A stretch of 64,000 bases of DNA from Streptomyces sp. NBC_01445 (GTDB lineage Bacteria; Actinomycetota; Actinomycetes; Streptomycetales; Streptomycetaceae). The translations under genes were made by a program, and so were the position numbers. This document shows, piece by piece, positions 9,855 through 17,294 of this stretch. The notes beneath the pieces were generated by a model that saw only the letters and a program-made list of their open reading frames with translations, made no database searches and had not been told where the DNA came from. The first letter of the stretch is position 1, and each line of letters opens with the position of its first letter. Location: NCBI RefSeq assembly GCF_035918235.1, contig NZ_CP109485.1:4960001-5024000 (forward strand). The letters run 5' to 3'.

Positions 9855-9947
9855 GCGTCAACCGTACGTGCTCGGGTCCTGGTGCACAGGGGCTTGGCCC
9901 CGGACGGCGCCCGGGTTGTGCCCCCTAGGGGACGCGGCCGGGGCGGG

Positions 9948-11444
9948 TCAGCGGCAGCCGCAGTTCGCGACCGTCGACGCGAGCCGGTCCAGGGCCGCCT
10001 GGGCCTGTCCCGGGTTCACCGTGCCGTCCGTCATGAACGCGAAGACCAGGAGCCGCCCGTCCGCGTCGACGACCGTGCCGGCCAGCGTGTTCACCCCGGT
10101 CAGCGTGCCGGTCTTGGCCCGTACGAGGCCGATGCCCGCCGCGTCGGCCTCGTCGGTGTACCGCTTGCTCAGCGTGCCCGTGAAGCCGGCGACGGGCAGT
10201 CCGGTGAGGACGGGACGCAGCCCCGGGCGCTCGCGCTCGACGGCGTGCGCGAGAACCTGGGTGAGCAGGTCGGCGGAGACCTTGTCGGCGCGGTCGAGAC
10301 CGCTGCCGTCCGCGAAGTGGCTTCCGGAGAGCGGGATTCGGAGCTTCTCCAGCTCCTTGCGGATCCCCTCGCCCCCGCCCTCGAAGCTCGCGGCCTCGTC
10401 CGTGGCGAGGGCCACCTGGCGGGCCAGGGCCTCCGCGATGTCGTTGTCACTGTGCGTCAGCATGCGCTCGACCAGGGCCGATACGGGCGGCGACGACACC
10501 TTGGCCAGCTTCTCGGCGTCGCCCGAGGCATGGCGGGGGCCCGGCTCGCCCTTCGTCCTGATGCCGCGGTCGTGCAGCAGATCCGCGAACTTCCGCGCGG
10601 TGGCCGCCGCGGGGTCTGACTCACGGGGAGCCGGACCGCTCGACGAGTCGTCCGTGCGCGCCTCGTCGGCCATGAGGGCGCTGACCGGCGCGATGTTCTC
10701 GTTCGGCCCGATGGGGTGCAGGAGCGGCCCCGAGTAGAGCGAGGTGTCGTAGGAGAGGGTGATCTCGTCCGTGTCCCGGCTCTTGAGCTCCTTGGCGGTG
10801 GCGTCGGCGAGGGCGCGCAGGCTCGCGTTCGGTCCGGCGTCCTTGCGGGCGGTGAGCGTGGGGTCGCCGCCGCCGACGAGGACGACCTCGTGCGCCTTCG
10901 AGCCGGGCTCGATCACGGTCTTCGTGTCGATGCGGTGGTCGGACCCCGGCATCGACAGGGCGGCGACGGCCGTGGCGAGCTTCGTGGTCGAGGCGGGAGT
11001 CAGTGCGTCGCCGGAGCTCTTGCCGTACAGCCGCTGACCGGTGGCCGCGTCGACGACGGCCGCCGTGCGCCGCTTGCCGAGGGCCGGGTCGTTCAGGAGC
11101 GGGTCGAGCACGTCGGCGAGCGCGCCCTTCGTGGGACCGGGGACCGAGCCGCCCGGCGCCGCGAGCACCGCACGGGCGCTCGGGGCCGCGTCCGGTTCCT
11201 CGGAGCCCCCGTCGCGGCCGTCGCGGCCGTGATCTGCGCCACCCCCGGCCTCCTGGGAGGCAGCCCGGCGCGCCTCCGCCGTACGCTGACCGCTGGAGTC
11301 CCACGGACCGGCCGAGGCCACCGCCACGGCCGAGAGCGCCAGGCCCAGGGTGGCAGCGCCCGCTGTGAGCTGCCAGGTCTTGACCTTCGTGAGCACCTTC
11401 ACTGCCTGTGAAACTGCCTGCGAAGCCTTGAGCTCGGGCACCAC
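9948..11444 (-). CDS. dacB: D-alanyl-D-alanine carboxypeptidase/endopeptidase, PBP4 type (DacB)
   Basis: A class C low-molecular-weight penicillin-binding protein that trims or cleaves peptidoglycan peptides outside the membrane. The three active-site motifs are present: STTK in TPASTTKLATA, SDN in THSDNDIAEAL, and KTG in RAKTGTLTGVN. A hydrophobic segment (TWQLTAGAATLGLALSAVAVA) acts as signal anchor or signal peptide. I chose the GTG at 11444, because AAAGGGG lies just upstream and the protein then begins VVPELKAS; a GTG at 11486 would add 14 residues without a ribosome site. It is divergent from ppa across about 80 nt. Confidence 0.93.
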   Translation of the reverse strand: MVPELKASQAVSQAVKVLTKVKTWQLTAGAATLGLALSAVAVASAGPWDSSGQRTAEARRAASQEAGGGADHGRDGRDGGSEEPDAAPSARAVLAAPGGSVPGPTKGALADVLDPLLNDPALGKRRTAAVVDAATGQRLYGKSSGDALTPASTTKLATAVAALSMPGSDHRIDTKTVIEPGSKAHEVVLVGGGDPTLTARKDAGPNASLRALADATAKELKSRDTDEITLSYDTSLYSGPLLHPIGPNENIAPVSALMADEARTDDSSSGPAPRESDPAAATARKFADLLHDRGIRTKGEPGPRHASGDAEKLAKVSSPPVSALVERMLTHSDNDIAEALARQVALATDEAASFEGGGEGIRKELEKLRIPLSGSHFADGSGLDRADKVSADLLTQVLAHAVERERPGLRPVLTGLPVAGFTGTLSKRYTDEADAAGIGLVRAKTGTLTGVNTLAGTVVDADGRLLVFAFMTDGTVNPGQAQAALDRLASTVANCGCR

Positions 11445-11527
11445 GGACCAGCCCCTTTCGCGATCACACACATGCGTGAGGGACACTTAATCACCAGTCG
11501 TATGTGTTGATCATGGAGGAGCCACCG

Positions 11528-12019
11528 GTGGAGTTCGACGTCACGATCGAGATTCCGAAGGGTTCGCGGAACAAGTACGAGGTGGACCACGAGACCGGTC
11601 GGATCCGCCTGGACCGTCGACTCTTCACCTCGACCAGTTACCCGGCCGACTACGGATTCGTCGAGAACACGCTCGGTGAGGACGGGGACCCGCTGGACGC
11701 GCTGGTCATCCTGGAGGAGCCGACCTTCCCCGGCTGCCTCATCAAGTGCCGCGCCATCGGCATGTTCCGTATGACGGACGAGGCCGGCGGCGACGACAAG
11801 CTGCTGTGCGTCCCCGCCTCGGACCCCCGCGTGGAGCACCTGCGGGACATCCACCACGTGTCCGAGTTCGACCGCCTGGAGATCCAGCACTTCTTCGAGG
11901 TCTACAAGGACCTGGAGCCCGGCAAGTCCGTCGAGGGCGCCGACTGGGTCGGCCGCACCGAGGCCGAGGCCGAGATCGAGCGGTCCTACAAGCGCTTCAA
12001 GGACGAGGGCGGTCACTGA
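11528..12019 (+). CDS. ppa: Inorganic pyrophosphatase
   Basis: A soluble family I pyrophosphatase (PPi to 2 Pi) that pulls biosynthetic reactions forward. The GTG at 11528 is chosen because GGAGGA lies at 11515-11520, 7 nt upstream, and the protein then begins [20 protein letters not shown] as in the family, with 163 residues. The signature EDGDPLDAL carries the magnesium-binding Asp residues, preceded by YPADYGFV. This window therefore holds both a soluble pyrophosphatase and the membrane pump hppA. Confidence 0.97.
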   Translation: MEFDVTIEIPKGSRNKYEVDHETGRIRLDRRLFTSTSYPADYGFVENTLGEDGDPLDALVILEEPTFPGCLIKCRAIGMFRMTDEAGGDDKLLCVPASDPRVEHLRDIHHVSEFDRLEIQHFFEVYKDLEPGKSVEGADWVGRTEAEAEIERSYKRFKDEGGH

Positions 12020-12034
12020 CCTCCCCCGCCACGC

Positions 12035-12072
12035 ACGGGCCGTCCGACTCCTCCGGGGGTGGGGCGGCCCGT
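12035..12072 (+). terminator. Hairpin after ppa
   Basis: ACGGGCCG (12035-12042) pairs perfectly with CGGCCCGT (12065-12072); the 22-nt loop is C/G-rich and can pair further. It sits 16 nt after the ppa stop and before the exporter gene. Confidence 0.6.
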
Positions 12073-12138
12073 TCGCGTGTCTGTGCTCATACTGAGGCGT
12101 ACCGGGAGGTGCGCAAGCGTCATACGAAGGGCGAGTTG

Positions 12139-13806
12139 GTGACGGAGCGGGAGCCGGAGGCGGCCGAAGACCGCAAACCGCAGTCGGACGAGGCACGCAG
12201 CGCCTTCACCCCGCCGCAGGGAGTGGTGCCGCAGACCCCGGTGCCCGAGCAGGACGAGTCGCAGACGACGTCCGAGTTCGCGCTCCCGGACGGGTTCAGC
12301 ACCCCGGCAGCCGCGCCCGCCGACACCAGCGGTTCGGCCTTCACTCCCCCGCAGACCTACAGCTCCCGGCACGCGCCCCCCGCGTTCACCCCCGCGCACG
12401 GCATCCCCATGGTCAAGCTGACCAAGGAGGCGCCCTGGCAGGACCGGATGCGCACGATGCTGCGCATGCCGGTCGCCGAGCGTCCGGCGGCCGAGCCCGT
12501 GCAGAAGCACGACGACGAGGGGCCGGCCGTTCCGCGCGTCCTCGACCTGACCCTGCGTATCGGCGAGCTGCTCCTCGCGGGCGGTGAGGGCGCCGAGGAC
12601 GTGGAGGCGGCGATGTTCGCCGTGTGCCGCTCCTACGGCCTCGACCGGTGCGAACCGACGGTGACGTTCACGCTGTTGTCGATCTCGTACCAGCCGTCCC
12701 TGATCGACGACCCGGTGACCTCCTCGCGCACCGTGCGCCGGCGCGGCACCGACTACACGCGCCTCGCGGCCGTGTTCCAGCTGGTGTACGACATCAGCGA
12801 CGCGGAGGTCGACGTCTCCCTGGAGGAGGCCTACCGGCGCCTCGCCGAGATCCGCCGCAACCGCCACCCCTACCCGGGCTGGGTGCTCTCCACGGCGACC
12901 GGGCTCCTCGCGGGCGGCGCCTCGATTCTCGTCGGCGGTGACCTGATCGTCTTCGTCGCGGCGGCGCTCGGCGCGATCCTCGGCGACCGGCTGGCCTGGC
13001 TGTGCGCCGGGCGCGGGCTGCCGGAGTTCTACCAGTTCACCGTCGCCGCGATGCCGCCCGCCGCCATAGGGATCCTGCTGACCCTCGCGCACAACCTCGT
13101 GGACGTACGCGCCTCCGCGGTGATCACCGGTGGGCTGTTCGCGCTGCTGCCGGGGCGGGCCCTCGTGGCGGGCGTGCAGGACGGCCTGACCGGCTACTAC
13201 ATCACCGCGGCCGCGCGCCTGCTCGAAGTCATGTACTTCTTCGTCGGCATCGTCGTCGGCGTCCTGGTCGTGCTCTACCTCGGCGTCCAGCTGCACGCGC
13301 AGCTGAACCCGGAGGCGGCCCTCCAGGTCATCGACCGCCCTTACTGGCAGATCGCCGCCTCGATGGCGCTGTCCCTCGCGTTCGCCGTCCTGCTCCAGCA
13401 GGAACGCTCCACCGTGCTCGCGGTGACGCTGAACGGCGGTGTGGCGTGGGTCGTGTACGGGGCCATGCACGTCGTCGGCGGGATCTCGCCGGTCGCCTCG
13501 ACGGCGGCGGCGGCCGGGCTCGTCGGCCTGTTCGGGCAGCTCTTCTCGCGGTACCGGTTCGCGTCCGCGCTGCCGTACGTGACGGCGGCGATCGGGCCGC
13601 TGCTGCCGGGTTCCGCGACGTACTTCGGGCTGCTGGCCATCGCGCAGAACGACGTGGACGCGGGCCTGGTGTCGCTCACGAAGGCGGCGGCTCTCGCCAT
13701 GGCCATCGCGATCGGGGTGAACCTCGGGTCCGAGATCGCGCGGCTGTTCCTGCGCTCGCCCGGCGCGGAAGGGCGCCGGGCGGCGAAGCGGACCCGAGGC
13801 TTCTAG
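12139..13806 (+). CDS. Threonine/serine exporter family protein (ThrE-like)
   Basis: A 555-residue membrane protein. Residues 1-100 are low-complexity (Pro/Gln/Ser-rich, with repeated AFTPPQ motifs) and probably disordered. A cytosolic ThrE-N domain follows (RVLDLTLRIGELLLAGGEGAEDVEAAMF split here by length limits, then a CRSYGL and SYQPS region), followed by about ten hydrophobic helices that fuse the ThrE (DUF1212) and DUF3815 modules in one chain. Corynebacterium ThrE exports threonine and serine; the substrate here is inferred. The GTG at 12139 has AAGG about 9 nt upstream; a GTG at 12109 is possible. Confidence 0.85.
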   Translation: MTEREPEAAEDRKPQSDEARSAFTPPQGVVPQTPVPEQDESQTTSEFALPDGFSTPAAAPADTSGSAFTPPQTYSSRHAPPAFTPAHGIPMVKLTKEAPWQDRMRTMLRMPVAERPAAEPVQKHDDEGPAVPRVLDLTLRIGELLLAGGEGAEDVEAAMFAVCRSYGLDRCEPTVTFTLLSISYQPSLIDDPVTSSRTVRRRGTDYTRLAAVFQLVYDISDAEVDVSLEEAYRRLAEIRRNRHPYPGWVLSTATGLLAGGASILVGGDLIVFVAAALGAILGDRLAWLCAGRGLPEFYQFTVAAMPPAAIGILLTLAHNLVDVRASAVITGGLFALLPGRALVAGVQDGLTGYYITAAARLLEVMYFFVGIVVGVLVVLYLGVQLHAQLNPEAALQVIDRPYWQIAASMALSLAFAVLLQQERSTVLAVTLNGGVAWVVYGAMHVVGGISPVASTAAAAGLVGLFGQLFSRYRFASALPYVTAAIGPLLPGSATYFGLLAIAQNDVDAGLVSLTKAAALAMAIAIGVNLGSEIARLFLRSPGAEGRRAAKRTRGF

Positions 13807-13832
13807 GACCCCGCAAAAGGGGCCGTGGCGCT

Positions 13833-14525
13833 CTAGCGCTTCGCGTGGCGGCCGCGCTGGCCCGGCGCCGGCGTCTGCGGCTGGGGCGTCGCCGCCGCGG
13901 CCTTCTTCGACTTGCTGCGCGCCCGCAGGAACTCGATCGCGATGGGGACCACCGAGATCAGGACGATCAGGATCAGGATCGCCTCGATGTTCTTGTGGAC
14001 GAACTCGATGTTGCCCAGCCAGGAGCCGAGGAGCGTGACGCCCGCGCCCCAGAGCACGCCGCCGATGATGTTGAACGTGATGAACGAGCGGTACTTCATG
14101 CCGCTGACGCCCGCGATGATCGGCGTGAACGTACGCACGATGGGCACGAAGCGCGCCAGGACCAGGGACTTCGGGCCGTACTTCTCGAAGAACTCGTGCG
14201 CCTTGACCACGTTCTCCTGCTTGAAGAGGCGGGAGTCCGGGCGGTTGAACAGCGAGGGGCCGACCTTCTTGCCGAAGAGGTAACCCGCCTGGTCACCGAG
14301 GATCGCGGCGACGCAGATCAGGCCGACGGCGCCCCACAGGGGGAAGTCCAGCGTGCCGGCGGTGATCAGCAGTCCGCACGTGAACAGCAGGGAGTCGCCC
14401 GGCAGGAAGAAGCCGATGAGCAGGCCGGACTCCGCGAACACGATCAGGAGCAGGCCCCAGATGCCGAACGTGTTGAGCAGGTGGTCCGGGTCCAGCCAGC
14501 TTGGTCCGAGAGCAAGCGTCGTCAC
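13833..14525 (-). CDS. DedA family membrane protein
   Basis: A 230-residue polytopic protein. The DedA core is clear: FAESGLLIGFFLPGDSLLF near the start and FGRFVPIVRTFTP-like sequence (LARFVPIVRTFTPIIAGVSGM in two parts) in the middle. DedA proteins are implicated in flipping undecaprenyl phosphate or phospholipids and in proton-coupled envelope maintenance. The GTG at 14525 is preceded by CAGGAG with 9-nt spacing, and begins VTTLALGPSWLDPDH. The C-terminus is a basic, Ala/Pro-rich tail ending GRHAKR. It converges with the exporter gene, 26 nt away. Confidence 0.9.
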   Translation of the reverse strand: MTTLALGPSWLDPDHLLNTFGIWGLLLIVFAESGLLIGFFLPGDSLLFTCGLLITAGTLDFPLWGAVGLICVAAILGDQAGYLFGKKVGPSLFNRPDSRLFKQENVVKAHEFFEKYGPKSLVLARFVPIVRTFTPIIAGVSGMKYRSFITFNIIGGVLWGAGVTLLGSWLGNIEFVHKNIEAILILIVLISVVPIAIEFLRARSKSKKAAAATPQPQTPAPGQRGRHAKR

Positions 14526-14656
14526 GGTTCCGGACTCCTGAGGGGTGGTGAAGCAAGGGCAATGGCGGTGCAAAGTTATCAACGCCGGATGACGGCACCA
14601 GGTTCCAGCGGCCCTCTCAGGATGCACTGTGCGTCAACTGTGGCAAACCTGTGTGT

Positions 14657-15022
14657 ATGGGTATCGAAGACTACGGCGGCGGCCAGAATCCGCAGACGGA
14701 TGTGCTCGTCGTCACCACGAACGACGTGCCCGGCTACCGGGTGGAGAAGGTGATCGGCGAGGTCTTCGGCCTCACGGTCCGCTCCAGGCACCTCGGCAGC
14801 CAGATCGGCGCCGGCCTCAAATCGATGATCGGCGGTGAGCTGAAGGGCCTCACCAAGACGCTGGTGGAGACCCGTAACCAGGCGATGGAGCGGCTCGTCG
14901 AGCAGGCCCGCTCCCGCGGCGCCAACGGGGTGCTGATGTTCCGCTTCGACGTCACGGAGGCGGCGGACGTGGGCACCGAGGTGTGTGCGTACGGCACGGC
15001 CGTGGTGATCGCACCCCTGTAG
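14657..15022 (+). CDS. YbjQ family (heavy-metal-binding-domain-type) protein
   Basis: A 121-residue protein matching the YbjQ/UPF0145 family: VTTNDVPGYRVEKVIGEVFG at the start, then SMIGGELKGLTKTLVETRNQ, then RGANGVLMFRFD. It forms a small pentameric fold. A metal role is a family label only: no Cys or His cluster suitable for a metal site is obvious apart from one Cys near the C-terminus. No good ribosome site precedes the ATG at 14657; a GTG at 14651 is an alternative. It is convergent with the tipA homologue, with stops 7 nt apart. Confidence 0.85.
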   Translation: MGIEDYGGGQNPQTDVLVVTTNDVPGYRVEKVIGEVFGLTVRSRHLGSQIGAGLKSMIGGELKGLTKTLVETRNQAMERLVEQARSRGANGVLMFRFDVTEAADVGTEVCAYGTAVVIAPL

Positions 15023-15028
15023 CGCCGG

Positions 15029-15787
15029 TCAGACGTTGCGGACGGCGTTGGCGAGGATCGCGTCGCGCAGGTGCTCGGCGAGGCCGGGGCGCATGGACTC
15101 GTAGAACTCCTTGAAGCGTTCGTCCGCCACGTACATCTCGCCGAGACCGCAGTGAATCTCGAAGCCGCACTCGTAGAACCACTTGGTGATGTGCTGCCGG
15201 TGTTCCTCGGCCATGTCCATGGCCCGCTCGCCGGTCGCGGGCTCGCCGGCCGCCATCAGGGCGTCGTAGCGCTCGCCCCAGTCGGCGACCTCGGCCTGCA
15301 TCCGCTTCCAGTCGTCCTTGGTGTAGCGGGCGGCGCGGCGCTGCGACTCGGCGTACGTGTCCGTGCCGCCCCAGCGCTCCTCCGCCTCCTGCGCGTACCG
15401 CTCCGGGTCCTTGTCCCCGAAGACCTCGAACTTCTCCTCGGGCGTGAGGTTGATGCCCATCCTGCGTGCCTCCATGGCGTGTTCCACGGCCTCGGCCATC
15501 TTCTGGAGCTCCCCGATCCGGGCGGTCAGCAGTTCGTGCTGGCGGCGCAGATGCGCGCGCGGGTCCGCGTCCGGGTCGTCGAGAAGGGCCGCGACCTCGT
15601 CGAGGGGGAAGCCGAGCTCCCGGTAGAACAGGATCTGCTGCAGCCGGTCCAGGTCGGCGTCGCTGTAGCGCCGGTGGCCCGCGTGGCTGCGCCCGACCGG
15701 CGCGAGCAGACCGATCTCGTCGTAGTGGTGCAGCGTGCGCACGGTGACGCCGGCGAACCCGGCGACCTGCCCCACGGAGTAGCTCAC
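15029..15787 (-). CDS. tipA: TipA-type MerR regulator with TipAS thiopeptide-binding domain
   Basis: This is a 252-residue homologue of the thiostrepton-induced TipAL of Streptomyces lividans. The MerR DNA-binding domain begins MSYSVGQVAGFAGVTVRTLH (the first codon is GTG at 15787), followed by a coiled-coil linker and, from Met110, the globin-like TipAS domain (MGINLTPEEKFEVFGD...). TipAL traps thiopeptides covalently through Cys214 and activates its own promoter. Here Cys207 is kept (YECGFEIH), but position 214 is Gly and a Cys sits at 213 (HCGLGEMYV). An internal ATG with GGAGG can make the TipAS form alone. The upstream operator is described separately. Family assignment is very strong; the effect of the Cys shift is unknown. 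Confidence 0.95.
   Translation of the reverse strand: MSYSVGQVAGFAGVTVRTLHHYDEIGLLAPVGRSHAGHRRYSDADLDRLQQILFYRELGFPLDEVAALLDDPDADPRAHLRRQHELLTARIGELQKMAEAVEHAMEARRMGINLTPEEKFEVFGDKDPERYAQEAEERWGGTDTYAESQRRAARYTKDDWKRMQAEVADWGERYDALMAAGEPATGERAMDMAEEHRQHITKWFYECGFEIHCGLGEMYVADERFKEFYESMRPGLAEHLRDAILANAVRNV
15458..15473 (-). promoter_or_regulatory. Internal ribosome-binding site and ATG for the TipAS-like short product
   Basis: GGAGG (15473-15469) lies 8 nt before an in-frame ATG at 15460, inside tipA. Translation from it gives 143 residues (15029-15460) beginning MGINLTPEEK, the same start as the known TipAS protein of about 144 residues. TipAS is made in excess over TipAL and sequesters the drug. 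Confidence 0.8.
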
Positions 15788-15826
15788 GGCTCCCGCCCCC
15801 TCCCTGTCGTTGTCGGTACGGGTCCC

Positions 15827-15857
15827 AGCGTGCGGCCTCACGTCACGTGAGGTGCAA
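15827..15857 (-). promoter_or_regulatory. tipA promoter with TipAL-type operator
   Basis: Reading leftward, TTGCAC (15857-15852) is followed by a 19-bp spacer and CACGCT (15832-15827) as a weak -10. The long spacer is typical of MerR-activated promoters. The spacer overlaps the 17-bp inverted repeat CCTCACGTCACGTGAGG (15836-15852; 7-bp arms, 3-nt centre). From memory this closely resembles the operator of the S. lividans tipA promoter. Confidence 0.8.
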
Positions 15858-15908
15858 GCGGGAATTTCTCCGGGTGTTATGCCGCTTTCATACGCTTATG
15901 GTGTGCCG

Positions 15909-17186
15909 GTGAGCACCGACGCGCAGGCCGAGCCCCAGGAGACCACCCCGGCACGGACGTTGCTGCCGCTGGTCGTCCCCGCGCTCGTCGTGGGCGTCGT
16001 GTGCAGCCTGCTGTTCCTCGGCGTGAGCTGGCTCGCCGAGCAGCTCCAGCACGTGCTGTGGGAGGACCTGCCCGACGCGCTCGGCATCGGCGGGTACTCC
16101 TCGGCCTGGATGATCGTCATGCTGACCACGACCGGCATCCTCGTAGGCATCGTCGTGTGGAAGGCGCCCGGTCACGCGGGGCCCGACCCGGCCACCGTCG
16201 GGCTCGAGAGCGATCCGCTGCCGCCATACGTGCTGCCCGGGCTGCTCGTCGCGACCGCGCTGATGCTGGCCGGCGGGCCCAGCCTCGGCCCGGAGAACCC
16301 GATCATCGCGGCCAACATCGGCCTCGCGTTCTGGCTCGGCTCGAAAGCCCTGCCCGCCATGCCCGCCGTCCTGTGGGGCACCCTGGCCGAGGCGGCCACG
16401 CTCGGCGCGCTGTTCGGCACACCCGTCGCCGCCGCCCTCGTCATCTCCGAGGCCCTCGCGGGCAAGCCGATCAAGGGCTCTCTGTGGGACGCCCTGTTCG
16501 CGCCGCTCACCGCGGCGGCCACCGGCGCGCTGACCACGGCCCTCATCGGACATCCCAGCTTCGACCTCGGCCTGCCCGCCTTCCCCCGGCCGGACTGGGG
16601 CGACCTCCTCTCCGTCCTGGTGGTCGCCTCCGCGGCCGCGGTCCTCGGCATGGCGGCCGTCTACGCCTTCCCTTACACGCACGCCGCGTTCGGACGCCTC
16701 AAGCACCCCATGCTGATGCTGCCCGTCGGCGGGCTCGTGCTCGGTCTGCTCGGCGCGCTCGGCGGCCATCTCACGCTCTTCAAGGGCCTCAATGAGGTCG
16801 CCGCGCTGGCCCAGGACCCCGAGGGCTGGTCGGCCGGGCAGTTCGCCCTGATGACGGTGGTGAAGCTGGCGGCCCTGCTGATCGCCGCCTCCTGCGGCTT
16901 CCGCGGCGGCCGGATCTTCCCCGCGGTCTTCATCGGGACGGCCTTCGGCCTCCTCGCCCACGCACTCGTGCCGGGCGTGCACCCCGCCGTCGGCGTCTCG
17001 GCGGGCGTCCTCGGCATCCTGCTCGCCATCACACGGCAGGGCTGGGTCAGCCTGTTCGTCGCGGCCATCCTCGTCGCGTCCCCGCCGATCCTCGTCCTGC
17101 TGTGCATCGCCTCGCTGCCGGCCTGGCTCCTGGTCACCGGACGCCCCCAGATGCAGCTCCACGACGACGGCACGGCCCTGCGCTGA
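15909..17186 (+). CDS. ClC-like chloride channel / ion transport membrane protein
   Basis: A polytopic membrane protein of about 425 residues with ten or more hydrophobic helices. LAGGPSLGPENPIIAANIGL corresponds to the GREGP loop that carries the gating Glu in ClC proteins, and SCGFRGGRIFPAVFIGTAFG matches the GxxGGxFxPxxxxG loop of the second half. The N-terminal selectivity sequence GSGIP is not seen. It is therefore a divergent ClC homologue, either channel or H+/Cl- exchanger. The start is uncertain: GTG at 15909, GTG at 15903 and ATG at 15879 are all in frame, none with a good ribosome site. It lies 108 nt before gadB on the same strand and divergent from tipA. Confidence 0.8.
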   Translation: MSTDAQAEPQETTPARTLLPLVVPALVVGVVCSLLFLGVSWLAEQLQHVLWEDLPDALGIGGYSSAWMIVMLTTTGILVGIVVWKAPGHAGPDPATVGLESDPLPPYVLPGLLVATALMLAGGPSLGPENPIIAANIGLAFWLGSKALPAMPAVLWGTLAEAATLGALFGTPVAAALVISEALAGKPIKGSLWDALFAPLTAAATGALTTALIGHPSFDLGLPAFPRPDWGDLLSVLVVASAAAVLGMAAVYAFPYTHAAFGRLKHPMLMLPVGGLVLGLLGALGGHLTLFKGLNEVAALAQDPEGWSAGQFALMTVVKLAALLIAASCGFRGGRIFPAVFIGTAFGLLAHALVPGVHPAVGVSAGVLGILLAITRQGWVSLFVAAILVASPPILVLLCIASLPAWLLVTGRPQMQLHDDGTALR

Positions 17187-17294
17187 GAGCGGGCCGCCCC
17201 CCGCCCGTCCGCCGATCCGTCGCCGGGCGGTACGCCCCACTCCTCCGTATCCTCGCGATGAGGCCACGACCGCGTATCGAGGGAGTCCGCGACA

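Noticed and set aside
9921..9930. CCCCTAGGGG-type palindrome upstream of the zincin gene
   Set aside because: It is short and isolated; such GC palindromes occur by chance in this genome.
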